Shown: in pieces, positions 9,534 to 18,064 of the stretch
How positions within the stretch are numbered: position 1 is the first letter of the stretch
How the letters are laid out: each line of letters starts with the position of its first letter
NCBI GenBank assembly: GCA_947650915.1
Contig: CANSWY010000001.1
Span: 124,001 to 188,000, forward strand
Reading direction: 5' to 3'
Source: an uncultured Eggerthellaceae bacterium
GTDB lineage: Bacteria; Actinomycetota; Coriobacteriia; Coriobacteriales; Eggerthellaceae
DNA: 64,000 nucleotides
Made by a program: the position numbers and the translations under genes
The notes under the pieces: generated by a model
Seen by the model: the letters and a program-made list of their open reading frames with translations, nothing else
Told to the model about the DNA's origin: nothing
Database searches by the model: none

Positions 9534-10235
9534 ATGGCATTCGTTGAGTTCAAGGACGTGTCCAAGACATACCGGATGGGCGAAGTGGAGGTGCATGCCG
9601 TCCACGACATGTCTTTCGAGATAGAGCAGGGTGAATTCGTGGCCATCGTGGGTCCATCGGGTGCGGGAAAGACCACGTTGCTCAACATGCTGGGCGGCAT
9701 GGACAGCTGCACCAGCGGCACCATCAAGCTGGACGGGGATGTGGTGAGCGCTTACGATGCGAAACAGCTTACCATGTATCGACGCTATGACATCGGGTTC
9801 GTGTTCCAGTTCTACAATCTGGTGCAGAACCTGACTGCGCGCGAGAACGTGGAGTTGGCAAGCCAGATCTGCAAGGATCCGCTGGATGTGGATCAGGTGT
9901 TGGATGACGTGGGGCTTGCGGAGCGCAAAGGCAATTTCCCCGGGCAGCTATCAGGAGGAGAGCAGCAGCGCGTGGCCATTGCCCGCGCGCTGGCGAAGAA
10001 CCCGAAGCTGCTGCTTTGTGATGAACCCACGGGTGCATTGGATTACCGCACGGGCAAGGCCATCATCAAGCTATTGCAAGACACCTGCCAAAGCTCGGGC
10101 AAGACCGTCATCATGGTCACGCATAATACGGATTTCTGCGCCATCGCGAACCGGGTCATCCATGTGCGTGAAGGAAGCGTGGCAGCAGTGGAGCTCAATG
10201 GAGATCCTGCATCAGCTGAAACGCTCAAGTGGTAG
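9534..10235 (+). CDS. ABC transporter ATP-binding protein (MacB/LolD type)
   Basis: 233-residue ATPase subunit. [12 protein letters not shown] (Walker A), Q-loop in [27 protein letters not shown] (signature), [12 protein letters not shown] (Walker B) and H-loop TH in MVTHNTD. The YNL after the Q-loop and the signature sequence are typical of MacB/LolD/FtsE-like ATPases that work with FtsX-fold permeases, which fits the next gene, 24 bases on. Such pairs act as mechanotransmitters or export lipids, peptides or drugs rather than import. Confidence 0.93.
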   Translation: MAFVEFKDVSKTYRMGEVEVHAVHDMSFEIEQGEFVAIVGPSGAGKTTLLNMLGGMDSCTSGTIKLDGDVVSAYDAKQLTMYRRYDIGFVFQFYNLVQNLTARENVELASQICKDPLDVDQVLDDVGLAERKGNFPGQLSGGEQQRVAIARALAKNPKLLLCDEPTGALDYRTGKAIIKLLQDTCQSSGKTVIMVTHNTDFCAIANRVIHVREGSVAAVELNGDPASAETLKW

Positions 10236-10259
10236 TGGGATGTGCGTGAGGGCTGTCCC

Positions 10260-13200
10260 ATGAGAAGCGCGTTCAACACCGATATCCGCCGCTCCATCAC
10301 TGGTTCCTGGGGACGTTTCTTGGCCATCGTGGGCATCGTGGCGTTGGGGTGCGGGTTCTATGCAGGGCTCCGCATGACGGCCCCTGACATGCACGGCGCG
10401 GCGGATGCCTATTACGACGAGACATCCCTCATGGACATCCGCGTGGTGTCCACCCTTGGTCTCACCGATGCTGATCTGGAAGCGCTGCGCCAGGTGGACG
10501 GCGTCGAAGAAGTGGAAGGCGCATTCGAAATGGATGCCATGGTCACTCTGAATGACGAGCAATATGCTGTGCGCATCCATTCGATGCCCTACGAGGCGCG
10601 TGGGTCGGATCGGATGGATGAGAGCATGGTCATGGTGCCCGAAATGGACGCAGGCGCGCTGAACGAGCTCTTGCTGGTGGAGGGCCGTTGGCCCACGGCG
10701 TCCGATGAGTGCATCATCTCAGCTGACAACGTGATGAATTCGCCAGTATCGCTGGGAGATGGGATCTCTGTGGACGAAGGCGTCCAGGATCTTGATGGGA
10801 TACTGCGTGAACGCACGTTCAAGGTGGTGGGATTCGCTCATTCTCCCTACTACGTGTCCACCACTGCCATGGGGTCCACTGCGCTCGGTTCGGGCACCAT
10901 CGAACAGTTCATGTATGTTCCAGCGAACGCCTTCTCTTCTGATCTGCCCTTTACCGAGGCCTTCATCAAGGTGGAGGGTGCAAAGGGCGAGCTTGCGGGT
11001 TCGATGGCGTATCAAGCGCGCGTGGATGGGGTGGTGAAAGAGCTGGAGGGCATCTCCTCTGATCGGGAAGACGCTCGTCTAGCTGAGGTGAAGGCTGAGG
11101 CGCAACGGACGCTCGAAGAGAATCGTCAGGAATACCTCGCGGGGCGTGCTGACGCTGAGGCGCAGTTGAACGAAGCGCAGCAGAAACTGGATGACGCTTC
11201 GGCTGAGATCGAATCGAGCCGGGCGAAGATCGCCAGCGGCCAAGGGGAATACGATTCTGGAGTCCAGCAGCTTGTTCGCGAACGTGCGTCTGCAGAGCGG
11301 CAGCTTGCGGATGCGGAGGAGCTGCTGAATGAGAGGCAAGCGCAGCTCGATGCCTCTGGCGCGCAGCTTGAAGGATCGGCAGCGCGCTTGGAAGCTGGTT
11401 GGGCAGCAGCAGGCTTGACTGCGGCAACGGCTCCAGCAGCAGCGGAGGGACTGAAGGCGCAGTTGGCTGCTCTGGATCCAACAGCCCCGGACTACGCTGA
11501 ACGAGCGTCAGCGCTCCAGGCGCAGATCGCTCAGATAGAAACGCTCATGCAGTCTCAGGCAGCATTGGATGCAGGCTGGGCCCAACATGACGCGGCGTCA
11601 GCTCAGATTGCTGCAGGACGCCAGGAGCTGGCAGTCCAGCGTCAAGAGATCCAAGCGCAGCTGGCCGCAGCCCAGTGCAAGTTGGATGCTGTCAAGGCTC
11701 AGCTCCAAAGCGCGCGGGCGCAGCTTGCCGATGGCGAAGCGGAGCGCAGGGACGGTCAAGCGGAATACGATGCTGAGCATGCGCGCGCTCAAGATGAGTT
11801 CGCGGATGCCGAGCGAAAGCTTGCTGAGGCGCAGGCGAAGATCGAGGACATCAAGAAGCCTGAATGGCTCATCATGGATCGCACGAAGAATCCGGGCGTG
11901 GTCAGCTTCGAATCCGATGCGGATCGGGTGGACTCCATCGCATCGTTCTTCCCGTTCATCTTCTTCTTGGTTGCAGCGCTCGTCGCTCTCACCACCATGA
12001 CGCGCATGGTAGAGGAAGAGCGCGTGCTCATCGGCACGTTCAAGGCGCTCGGCTACTCGCGGGCGCGCATCACTTCCAAGTACCTCATCTATGCTACAGT
12101 GGCGTCCGTCGCAGGTGCCGTGATCGGCGTCGTGGCCATGGCGCTCATCTTGCCGCCCATCATCATGGAAGCCTATGCCATCATCTACAGCGTTCCCCAC
12201 GGCATCCTCATGCCCATCGATCCGGGCATCGCGCTCAGCGCCGCTGGGCTCGGCGTAGGGGTGACGCTCATCGCTACCTGGGCTGCTGTGGCCAGCACCC
12301 TTCGCGAATCGCCAGCGCAGCTCATGTTGCCGCGCGCTCCCAAGCAGGGCAAGCGCATCCTGCTGGAGCGCATCGGGCCACTGTGGCGGCATCTTTCCTT
12401 CTCATGGAAGGTCACCTGCCGCAACATCTTCCGCTACAAGAAGCGCTTGGTGATGACGGTCATCGGCATAGCGGGATGCACGGGCCTTCTGCTCACGGGA
12501 CTGGGCTTGTCCGACGCCGTCAACGATATCATCGACAAGCAGTATGGTGAGACGGTGCTCTACAACGTGATCGTCGATGGGGACGATGACCTCTCAGATG
12601 ATTCCAGGGATGAGCTGGTCTCCCTTGCAGGGACGCATGCTTTTGCGCAGGTGGACACCATGATGGCTTCTGGCCCTGAGAGATCCGATGCATCAGTCTC
12701 TGTGGTCACGCCCGAAGATGCCCAGGAGTTCCAGAAGCTCTGGGCCATGCGCACGCGCGTGGGGCATGAGCCGCTTTCTTTGGGGGGCGATGGCGTCATC
12801 ATCACGGAGAAGCTCGCGAACCTCTTGGGGCTGGCTGTGGGAGACAACCTCACATTGGCTGAGCAGGATTCCATGGGCAATGCGACGAGCACCACATACG
12901 GCCTGGAGATCACGGGCATCATGGAGAATTATGTGGCGAACTACGTGTTCCTTGGCGCTGATGTCTATGCGGATACGTTCGGGAATGCGCCTGATGCGAA
13001 GACGATGTATGCAGAGGTGCCTGATGGGGAAGGAGAGCACCAGGCCTTCCGTGATGCAGCAGCCCAGATTCCGGGTGTGAAGACCGTCGCCTTCAACAAC
13101 GAGGTCATAAGCACCTACCGCAGCATGCTCAAGAGCGTGAACATGATCGTGGTGGTGCTGGTGGTGGCTGCGGCAGCGTTGGCATTCATCGTGCTCTACA

Positions 13201-13538
13201 ACCTGACGAACATCAACATCACCGAACGCGCGCGGGAGATCGCCACGCTGAAAGTGCTGGGCTTCACGCCGCATGAAGTGGATATGTACATTTACCGGGA
13301 GACCATCATCTTGACGGTGCTGGGTGCGCTCCTCGGCCTCATCTTCGGCGTGGTGCTGGAGGGCTTCGTCATCGTGACGGCTGAGGTGGATTACGTGATG
13401 TTCGGACGGGACATCCATCTTTTGAGCTTCGTCATGGCGTTCGCTGTCACCATCCTGTTCGCCGTGGTGGTGATGCTCACCATGCGCCGCAAACTGGCCA
13501 ACATCAACATGATCGAAAGCCTCAAATCCATCGAATAG
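10260..13538 (+). CDS. FtsX-like ABC permease with long extracytoplasmic coiled coil
   Basis: 1092 residues from ATG 10260 (GTGAGGG 8 bases upstream; GTG 10242 is an alternative). One membrane segment near residue 20 (FLAIVGIVALGCGFYAGL), a globular outer domain, then about residues 265-540 of heptad-like, Ala/Gln/Glu-rich coiled coil, a first FtsX bundle of three membrane helices (from FFPFIFFLVAALVALTTM), a further membrane start at VMTVIGIAGCTGLLLTG, a second outer domain, and a C-terminal FtsX bundle (MIVVVLVVAAAALAFIVLYN, LGALLGLIFGVVLEGFVI). This is the two-FtsX-domain type; the coiled coil probably reaches across the cell wall. Partner of the ATPase just upstream. Cargo unknown. Confidence 0.88.
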   Translation: MRSAFNTDIRRSITGSWGRFLAIVGIVALGCGFYAGLRMTAPDMHGAADAYYDETSLMDIRVVSTLGLTDADLEALRQVDGVEEVEGAFEMDAMVTLNDEQYAVRIHSMPYEARGSDRMDESMVMVPEMDAGALNELLLVEGRWPTASDECIISADNVMNSPVSLGDGISVDEGVQDLDGILRERTFKVVGFAHSPYYVSTTAMGSTALGSGTIEQFMYVPANAFSSDLPFTEAFIKVEGAKGELAGSMAYQARVDGVVKELEGISSDREDARLAEVKAEAQRTLEENRQEYLAGRADAEAQLNEAQQKLDDASAEIESSRAKIASGQGEYDSGVQQLVRERASAERQLADAEELLNERQAQLDASGAQLEGSAARLEAGWAAAGLTAATAPAAAEGLKAQLAALDPTAPDYAERASALQAQIAQIETLMQSQAALDAGWAQHDAASAQIAAGRQELAVQRQEIQAQLAAAQCKLDAVKAQLQSARAQLADGEAERRDGQAEYDAEHARAQDEFADAERKLAEAQAKIEDIKKPEWLIMDRTKNPGVVSFESDADRVDSIASFFPFIFFLVAALVALTTMTRMVEEERVLIGTFKALGYSRARITSKYLIYATVASVAGAVIGVVAMALILPPIIMEAYAIIYSVPHGILMPIDPGIALSAAGLGVGVTLIATWAAVASTLRESPAQLMLPRAPKQGKRILLERIGPLWRHLSFSWKVTCRNIFRYKKRLVMTVIGIAGCTGLLLTGLGLSDAVNDIIDKQYGETVLYNVIVDGDDDLSDDSRDELVSLAGTHAFAQVDTMMASGPERSDASVSVVTPEDAQEFQKLWAMRTRVGHEPLSLGGDGVIITEKLANLLGLAVGDNLTLAEQDSMGNATSTTYGLEITGIMENYVANYVFLGADVYADTFGNAPDAKTMYAEVPDGEGEHQAFRDAAAQIPGVKTVAFNNEVISTYRSMLKSVNMIVVVLVVAAAALAFIVLYNLTNINITERAREIATLKVLGFTPHEVDMYIYRETIILTVLGALLGLIFGVVLEGFVIVTAEVDYVMFGRDIHLLSFVMAFAVTILFAVVVMLTMRRKLANINMIESLKSIE

Positions 13539-13847
13539 CGTGCGCCATGTCTTCGTGGGTGCGCATACTTCGTATGCGCACCCGTGCCCGAGAAAAGGAA
13601 GCCCATGCGAAGACCACGCACGGGCACATGGTTTCAATAACGGCCTTACGGCCACCTGACGGTGTCCGAACGGCCTACGCGGGCTTCCGCCCGCGTGGTG
13701 GATGAGCAAAGCAAGTTTGCTCATCCACGGATTCAACCTGACATCTCTTCTGTTTGACTTGGCTCTTTACGCGTCAAATGTCGCGAAGCCCTTCGGGCCT
13801 CACTCCATTTGGCGAAGCGCTCCCGCGCCCAAAATTCGCACGTCCTT
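13539..13847. repeat. Hairpin-rich spacer after the ABC permease
   Basis: No gene is supportable here. Three strong inverted repeats lie in line: GGGTGCGCATAC with GTATGCGCACCC (13557-13583, 12-base arms, 3-base loop), CGCGGGC with GCCCGCG (13678-13695, loop TTCC) and GTGGATGAGCAAA with TTTGCTCATCCAC (13698-13728, 13-base arms). None has a clear T-run, so they look like repeated hairpin elements rather than simple terminators. The short open frame over 13702-13947 is repeat-derived. Confidence 0.7.
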
Positions 13848-13904
13848 CGTAGCGCAGGCTTTAGCCTGCGACTGTTGCAGGCAAAGGCTAAAGCCTTTGC
13901 TACG
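13848..13904. repeat. REP pair, head to head, left of the RAYT gene
   Basis: First unit 13848-13871: CGTAGC, then GCAGGCT-TT-AGCCTGC. Second unit 13881-13904 is the same design inverted: GCAAAGGCT-AA-AGCCTTTGC followed by TACG. Read in the same direction the two share the CGTAGC head but differ in the stem (GCAGGCT versus AAAGGCT), like the two REP types of a BIME. Confidence 0.85.
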
Positions 13905-13943
13905 GATCATCCTGCCACAGCAATTGCTTTTTAGATCGCATGG

Positions 13944-14465
13944 TTAATCCGACCAAGCGTTTTTCGTAGCGCAGGCTTCAGCCTGCGAAATGCCCGAGGC
14001 GTTCATGCAATCCAATTCCCAACGGAGGGGATTGTTCTCAATGTATTCATACAGCCGGTCGTGATCCTGCTGGTTGCGTACGATATGGTCATGGAAGCTG
14101 GGCTGCCAGATCGCTCCGCTGATCCCGTGCGCATGGCATTCGATGGATGTTGCCGCTTTGATGGATCGAATGACCTTGCTGAGGGAGGGAGCACGTTCGC
14201 TGCTGATGCGGATGAGCAGATGGACATGGTTCGGCATGATGACGAAGCGTTCTATGCCGCAGGCTGCCTGCGCACGAATGATTCCAACACAGATGACCCC
14301 TGCCTTTGAGAGGATCATCTCGCCTGATTCGATATGCCCCAGCATCTCTTTGCGCTCATGCGTGCAGAACGTGACGAAATACGTTCCGGGGGTTGAATAA
14401 TCCCACCCTTGCAATCGTCTCTTGTGCGTTCGATATCTGATGTTGCGCCTCTTCCTGTCGGACAA
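13944..14465 (-). CDS. REP-associated tyrosine transposase (RAYT, Y1/HUH family)
   Basis: 173-residue single-strand DNA transposase-like protein. Visible: the N-terminal YRTHKRRLQGWDYSTPGTYF and VTFCTHERKEMLG typical of RAYTs, the HUH motif in VIMPNHVHLLI, and the C-terminal YEYIENNPLRWELD containing the catalytic Tyr and NP turn. RAYTs nick and join REP hairpins in vitro in other bacteria. The start is TTG at 14465 and lies inside the arm of a REP hairpin; the last dozen codons (AEACATKNAWSD) are themselves translated REP sequence. No terminal repeats of an IS are seen, as expected for RAYTs. The gene appears intact. The start is uncertain because no clear ribosome binding site precedes it. 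Confidence 0.9.
   Translation of the reverse strand: MSDRKRRNIRYRTHKRRLQGWDYSTPGTYFVTFCTHERKEMLGHIESGEMILSKAGVICVGIIRAQAACGIERFVIMPNHVHLLIRISSERAPSLSKVIRSIKAATSIECHAHGISGAIWQPSFHDHIVRNQQDHDRLYEYIENNPLRWELDCMNASGISQAEACATKNAWSD
13965..13988. repeat. REP unit overlapping the 3' end of the RAYT gene
   Basis: CGTAGC followed by GCAGGCT-TC-AGCCTGC. It encodes part of the transposase C-terminus on the minus strand. One loop base differs from the unit at 13848. Confidence 0.85.
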
Positions 14466-14526
14466 AGGCTGAAGCCTTTGCTACGGATCAACCTGATGCT
14501 CTTCGTAGCGCAGGCTTCAGCCTGCG
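14464..14526. repeat. REP pair at the 5' end of the RAYT gene
   Basis: Unit 14464-14485: AAAGGCT-GA-AGCCTTT then GCTACG (minus-reading type). Unit 14504-14526: CGTAGC then GCAGGCT-TC-AGCCTGC. Together with 13848-13904 and 13965-13988 the transposase gene is bracketed on both sides by both REP types. Confidence 0.85.
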
Positions 14527-14647
14527 AAATCTTTCGGCTCACGGTATCACCCAGAAACCCGAACGCAAGACTGGCATCCAGGCGCCAGATGTGCATCAGA
14601 TGCCTTGCCCGTGCCACGCATTGCAGATGACAGCCTGATCTGCAGCG

Positions 14648-14670
14648 CAGGTCTTCAGACCTGTTAGAAT
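14648..14670 (+). promoter_or_regulatory. Diverged REP-like hairpin fused to a -10 box
   Basis: GCAGCG precedes CAGGTCT-TC-AGACCTG (14648-14663), the REP layout with one extra base per arm, and TAGAAT follows at 14665-14670, 57 bases before the trigger-factor-like gene. No convincing -35 box is seen. Confidence 0.45.
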
Positions 14671-14726
14671 GCAACGCGAAAAGAGAGGGGCACGGGTGCG
14701 TGCCGGGCAAGCAACAGGAGAGGCCG

Positions 14727-16073
14727 ATGAAGGTCAAGCAGATCAAGAAAGACGGAGACAAGGTCACGCTGGAAGCGGTGGCCACCGCACAAGAAACGGC
14801 TCAGGCCATGCAATCCGCCAAGATGGCGTTCGCGCAGTCCATGGGCATGAAGCCGCCGGCGCAGGGGCAGACCCTTGAGCAGGCTGCTGAGGAGCAGATG
14901 GGCATCAAGAACCTGGATTCCATCGTGGAGGCATCCGCCATGGATGCGCTCGCCCCGCTGGCAGTGGACAAGAAAGGCGTGACGCCGTCGTATCCGCCCC
15001 GTGCGAAAGCGAAAGGCTCCTTCAAGCCGAACGAGGAGTTCCGTTTCGAAGTGGAAGTGGAGTTGAAGCCGGAATATGAGCTCACCTCGTATGAGCCCGT
15101 CAAGATCCAGGTGCCTCCGTTCCAGATGAACGAATCCATCGTGGACAAGCAGATCCAAGAGATGGCTGAGCGCTACACGGCGTACGTGGATGATCCTGAC
15201 GTCCCGGCGGACCGCGTGGTGGAGAAGGGTGACCACATCAGGCTCGCCATGGAGGCGCGCGAGGGCGATAAGGAGCTCAAGGGCCTCTCTACGAAGGGAC
15301 GCACGTACACGGCGGGGCAAGGCTACATGCCGGACGGGTTCGAAGAGCAGATCTTGGGCATGAAGGTGGGCGAGATCAAGGAATTCACCTTCGAGGGACC
15401 GGATTTCGATGAGAACATGAACGAGCGCACCCAGACGGTGGACGCCAAGGTCACCATCCTCGCGTTCGAGAAAGAGCACACCCCTGTTATCGATGATGAG
15501 TGGGTCAAGACCAACATGCCCATGTACAAGGGGTTGGATGACCTGCGCGCTGACATCGGCAAGAGCCTTGAGCGCCAGGCGCGCATGGAGTACGACGGCT
15601 ACGTGCGCCAAGCCGCTGCAGCGGAGCTGGCCACGCGCTTCCAAGGCAAGATCGCAGACGAGGTGTACGAGCACATGCGGGAGCAGATGCTCACCAACAT
15701 CCGCATGGATCTGCAGCAGCAGGGCATGACGTGGGATCAGTTCGTGGAGCAGAACGGCGGGGAGCAGCAGTTCGGCATGATGCTCATGCTGCAGGTGCGC
15801 CAGATGCTCACCCAGGGTTTCGCACTGGATGCCTATTTCCGGCACAAGGGCATGTCCATCAACGAAGAGGATCTGGTGGAGGCGTGCCGCGCCATGAACC
15901 CGCAAATGAACCCGAAGCAGATGATCAAGCAGGCAGAAGCCTCAGGCCACATGTTCGCACTGCGCGAATCGGCTGAGCGCCTGAAGGCGAACAATGACCT
16001 GGTGGCGCAAGCTGAGATTGAAGTGGTGGATCCGGCTGCTCCGGCGTCTGCGGGAGATGCGTCAGAGAATTGA
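14727..16073 (+). CDS. Trigger-factor-like protein without the ribosome-docking signature
   Basis: 448 residues. The segment FRFEVEVELKPEYELTSYEP matches the end of the trigger factor N-domain, followed by an FKBP-type domain (GDHIRLAM, GQGYMPDGFEEQILGMKVGE) and a long helical C-terminal domain (SVA1-like chaperone arms) to residue 448. The GFRKGK ribosome-binding signature expected near residue 40 is missing and replaced by an Ala/Met/Gln-rich stretch. It could be a ribosome-independent foldase or a highly diverged trigger factor. AGGAGAGG at 14716-14723 fixes the ATG at 14727. The stop overlaps the next gene (TGATG). Confidence 0.75.
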   Translation: MKVKQIKKDGDKVTLEAVATAQETAQAMQSAKMAFAQSMGMKPPAQGQTLEQAAEEQMGIKNLDSIVEASAMDALAPLAVDKKGVTPSYPPRAKAKGSFKPNEEFRFEVEVELKPEYELTSYEPVKIQVPPFQMNESIVDKQIQEMAERYTAYVDDPDVPADRVVEKGDHIRLAMEAREGDKELKGLSTKGRTYTAGQGYMPDGFEEQILGMKVGEIKEFTFEGPDFDENMNERTQTVDAKVTILAFEKEHTPVIDDEWVKTNMPMYKGLDDLRADIGKSLERQARMEYDGYVRQAAAAELATRFQGKIADEVYEHMREQMLTNIRMDLQQQGMTWDQFVEQNGGEQQFGMMLMLQVRQMLTQGFALDAYFRHKGMSINEEDLVEACRAMNPQMNPKQMIKQAEASGHMFALRESAERLKANNDLVAQAEIEVVDPAAPASAGDASEN

Positions 16074-17869
16074 TGGAGCCGCACGGCTTTCTGCCTGCGA
16101 GCGCGCAAGAGATGCGCGCGGCGGGGTGGGAGCAGCCTGACTTCGTGTACGTGACGGGGGATGCCTACGTGGACCATCCCTCGTTCGGCACGGCCATCAT
16201 CAGCCGCTTGCTGGAACGCGAGGGCTACAAGGTGGCCATCTTGGCCCAGCCCGATTGGAAAGACCCGGGGTCCGTGGAGGAGTTCGGCGAACCCCGGTTG
16301 GGCTTCCTGGTGTCAGCGGGCAACATGGATTCCATGGTCAACCACTTCACGGTGGCGAAGAAGCGCCGTCGCAAGGACGCCTATTCGCCGGGTGGCGTGA
16401 TGGGCGAGCGCCCTGACCGAGCGGTCATCACGTACTGTCAGATGATTCGGAAAGCCTATCCGGATGCGCCCATCATCATCGGGGGCATCGAAGCGTCCTT
16501 GCGCCGCCTTGCGCACTACGATTACTGGTCGGATCGGCTCATGCCGTCCATCTTGCTCGGTTCAGGGGCCGACCTCATCTCCTATGGGATGGGGGAGCGC
16601 TCCATCGTGGAGGTGGCCGATGCGCTGAACGCGGGGCTTTCCGTGCATGATCTCACGTTCATAGATGGCACGGTGTTCCGCACGGATTCGCTGGAGCATG
16701 TCTATGACCATGAACTGCTCCCTTCTTGGGATGAGCTTTCTGGCGAAGACGGCAAGCAGGCGCATGCCAGAAGCTTCGCCGTGCAGTATGCCAACTCCGA
16801 TCCCGTGAGCGGCAAGCGACTCGTAGAGCCCTATGGGAATGGCTACGTGGTGCAGAACCCGCCCGCGGCGGCCCTCACCACCTCTGAGATGGATGCAGTC
16901 TATCGCCTGCCTTACATGCGCATGTGGCACCCGTCCTATGACGAGGCGGGCGGCATCCCGGCGCTCAAAGAAGTGGAGTTCTCTCTGGCCAGCAGCCGCG
17001 GCTGCTTCGGGGAATGCTCCTTCTGTGCGCTCACCTTCCATCAAGGGCGGCATGTGAGCGCGCGCAGTCACGAGTCCGTGATGGAGGAGGCGCAGCTGCT
17101 GGCGGAACGTCCGGGCTTCAAGGGCTACATCCATGACGTGGGCGGCCCTACGGCGAACTTCACCCAGAACGCGTGTCCGAAGGTCGCGGAGTCAGGGGCG
17201 TGCACGTCCAGGCGCTGTTTGGGCACTAACCCCTGCAAGAACCTCCAGGCGGACGAGCGAGGCTACACCGCGCTTTTGCGGAAGCTCCGGGAGTTGCCGG
17301 GTGTCAAGAAGGTCTTCGTTCGCTCGGGCGTGCGCTATGACTATGCGCTCTTGGATGAGGACCCCGCATTCTTGGAGGAGCTCATCACCCATCATGTGTC
17401 AGGCCAGCTGAAAGTGGCGCCAGAACACGTGTCTGATGATGTCTTGAAGCTCATGGGCAAGCCTGAGGTGGGCGTCTTCAAGCGGTTCGCCCAGCGCTTC
17501 CGCGAGATATCGAAGCGTGCGGGCAAGAAGCAGTACCTGGTGCCCTACCTCATGTCATCGCATCCCGGGTCAACGCTCGCAGACGCCATAGAGCTGGCGG
17601 AATTCGTGCGCGACATGGGATACAACCCGGAACAGGTGCAGGATTTCTATCCCACGCCGGGCACGCTCTCCACCGCCATGTATTTCACTGGCATCCGTCC
17701 TCTGACCGGGGAGAAGGTCTTCGTGCCGAAGTCCCCGCATGAAAAGGCCATGCAGCGCGCTCTCATCCAATACCGCAACCCCAAGAACGCGCGTTTGGTG
17801 CGGGAGGCTCTGAAGCGCGCCCACCGGGAGGATCTCATCGGGCGTGGCCCCAAGTGCCTGGTCAAGTGA
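16073..17869 (+). CDS. YgiQ family radical SAM protein
   Basis: 598 residues. N-terminal cobalamin-binding-like region (DFVYVTGDAYVDHPSFG, IIIGGIEASLRRLAHYDYWSD), then the radical SAM core with SSRGCFGECSFCAL (CxxxCxxC cluster ligands, about residues 307-314), a Cys-rich segment TQNACPKVAESGACTSRRC, and the C-terminal YgiQ region with TPGTLSTAMYFTG. The reaction is unknown for the family. Translation probably couples to the preceding gene through TGATG. Its 3' end carries the -35 region of the rplB promoter. Confidence 0.92.
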   Translation: MEPHGFLPASAQEMRAAGWEQPDFVYVTGDAYVDHPSFGTAIISRLLEREGYKVAILAQPDWKDPGSVEEFGEPRLGFLVSAGNMDSMVNHFTVAKKRRRKDAYSPGGVMGERPDRAVITYCQMIRKAYPDAPIIIGGIEASLRRLAHYDYWSDRLMPSILLGSGADLISYGMGERSIVEVADALNAGLSVHDLTFIDGTVFRTDSLEHVYDHELLPSWDELSGEDGKQAHARSFAVQYANSDPVSGKRLVEPYGNGYVVQNPPAAALTTSEMDAVYRLPYMRMWHPSYDEAGGIPALKEVEFSLASSRGCFGECSFCALTFHQGRHVSARSHESVMEEAQLLAERPGFKGYIHDVGGPTANFTQNACPKVAESGACTSRRCLGTNPCKNLQADERGYTALLRKLRELPGVKKVFVRSGVRYDYALLDEDPAFLEELITHHVSGQLKVAPEHVSDDVLKLMGKPEVGVFKRFAQRFREISKRAGKKQYLVPYLMSSHPGSTLADAIELAEFVRDMGYNPEQVQDFYPTPGTLSTAMYFTGIRPLTGEKVFVPKSPHEKAMQRALIQYRNPKNARLVREALKRAHREDLIGRGPKCLVK

Positions 17870-17883
17870 AGCCGTCAGTGTGA

Positions 17884-18064
17884 TAGAATTCTCGCTTGCG
17901 TCTGTGCGTCTATGGACACACCCGGACGCGTGGTAAGGCGGAGTCGCAGGCAGGAGCCTCCATCCTGTGTGCCAGGCCATCGTCTTTCCACGGTATGCAG
18001 GAAGGCCTTTGGAGTGCGGAGAGGCGCGCCATCAAGGGCCGAAGAAGTCAGAGAGGTTGTTTGG
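17884..18064 (+). promoter_or_regulatory. rplB promoter -10 box and long leader
   Basis: TAGAAT at 17884-17889, 15 bases after the ygiQ stop; the -35 (TGGTCA at 17859-17864) is weak. If this is used, rplB has an untranslated leader of about 170 bases ending with GAGAGG at 18051-18056. No gene is seen in the leader. Confidence 0.5.

Noticed and set aside
13702-13947. Plus-strand open frame of 81 residues next to the RAYT gene
   Set aside because: It runs through REP and hairpin repeats, has no ribosome binding site and no protein-like composition.
13539-14700. CRISPR array
   Set aside because: Repeats are palindromic REPs and hairpins in both orientations without regular spacers or cas genes.
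7488-18064. Prophage or integrative element splitting the S10 operon
   Set aside because: No integrase, attachment repeats, phage or conjugation genes; base composition by eye is like the rest, apart from the REP zone.
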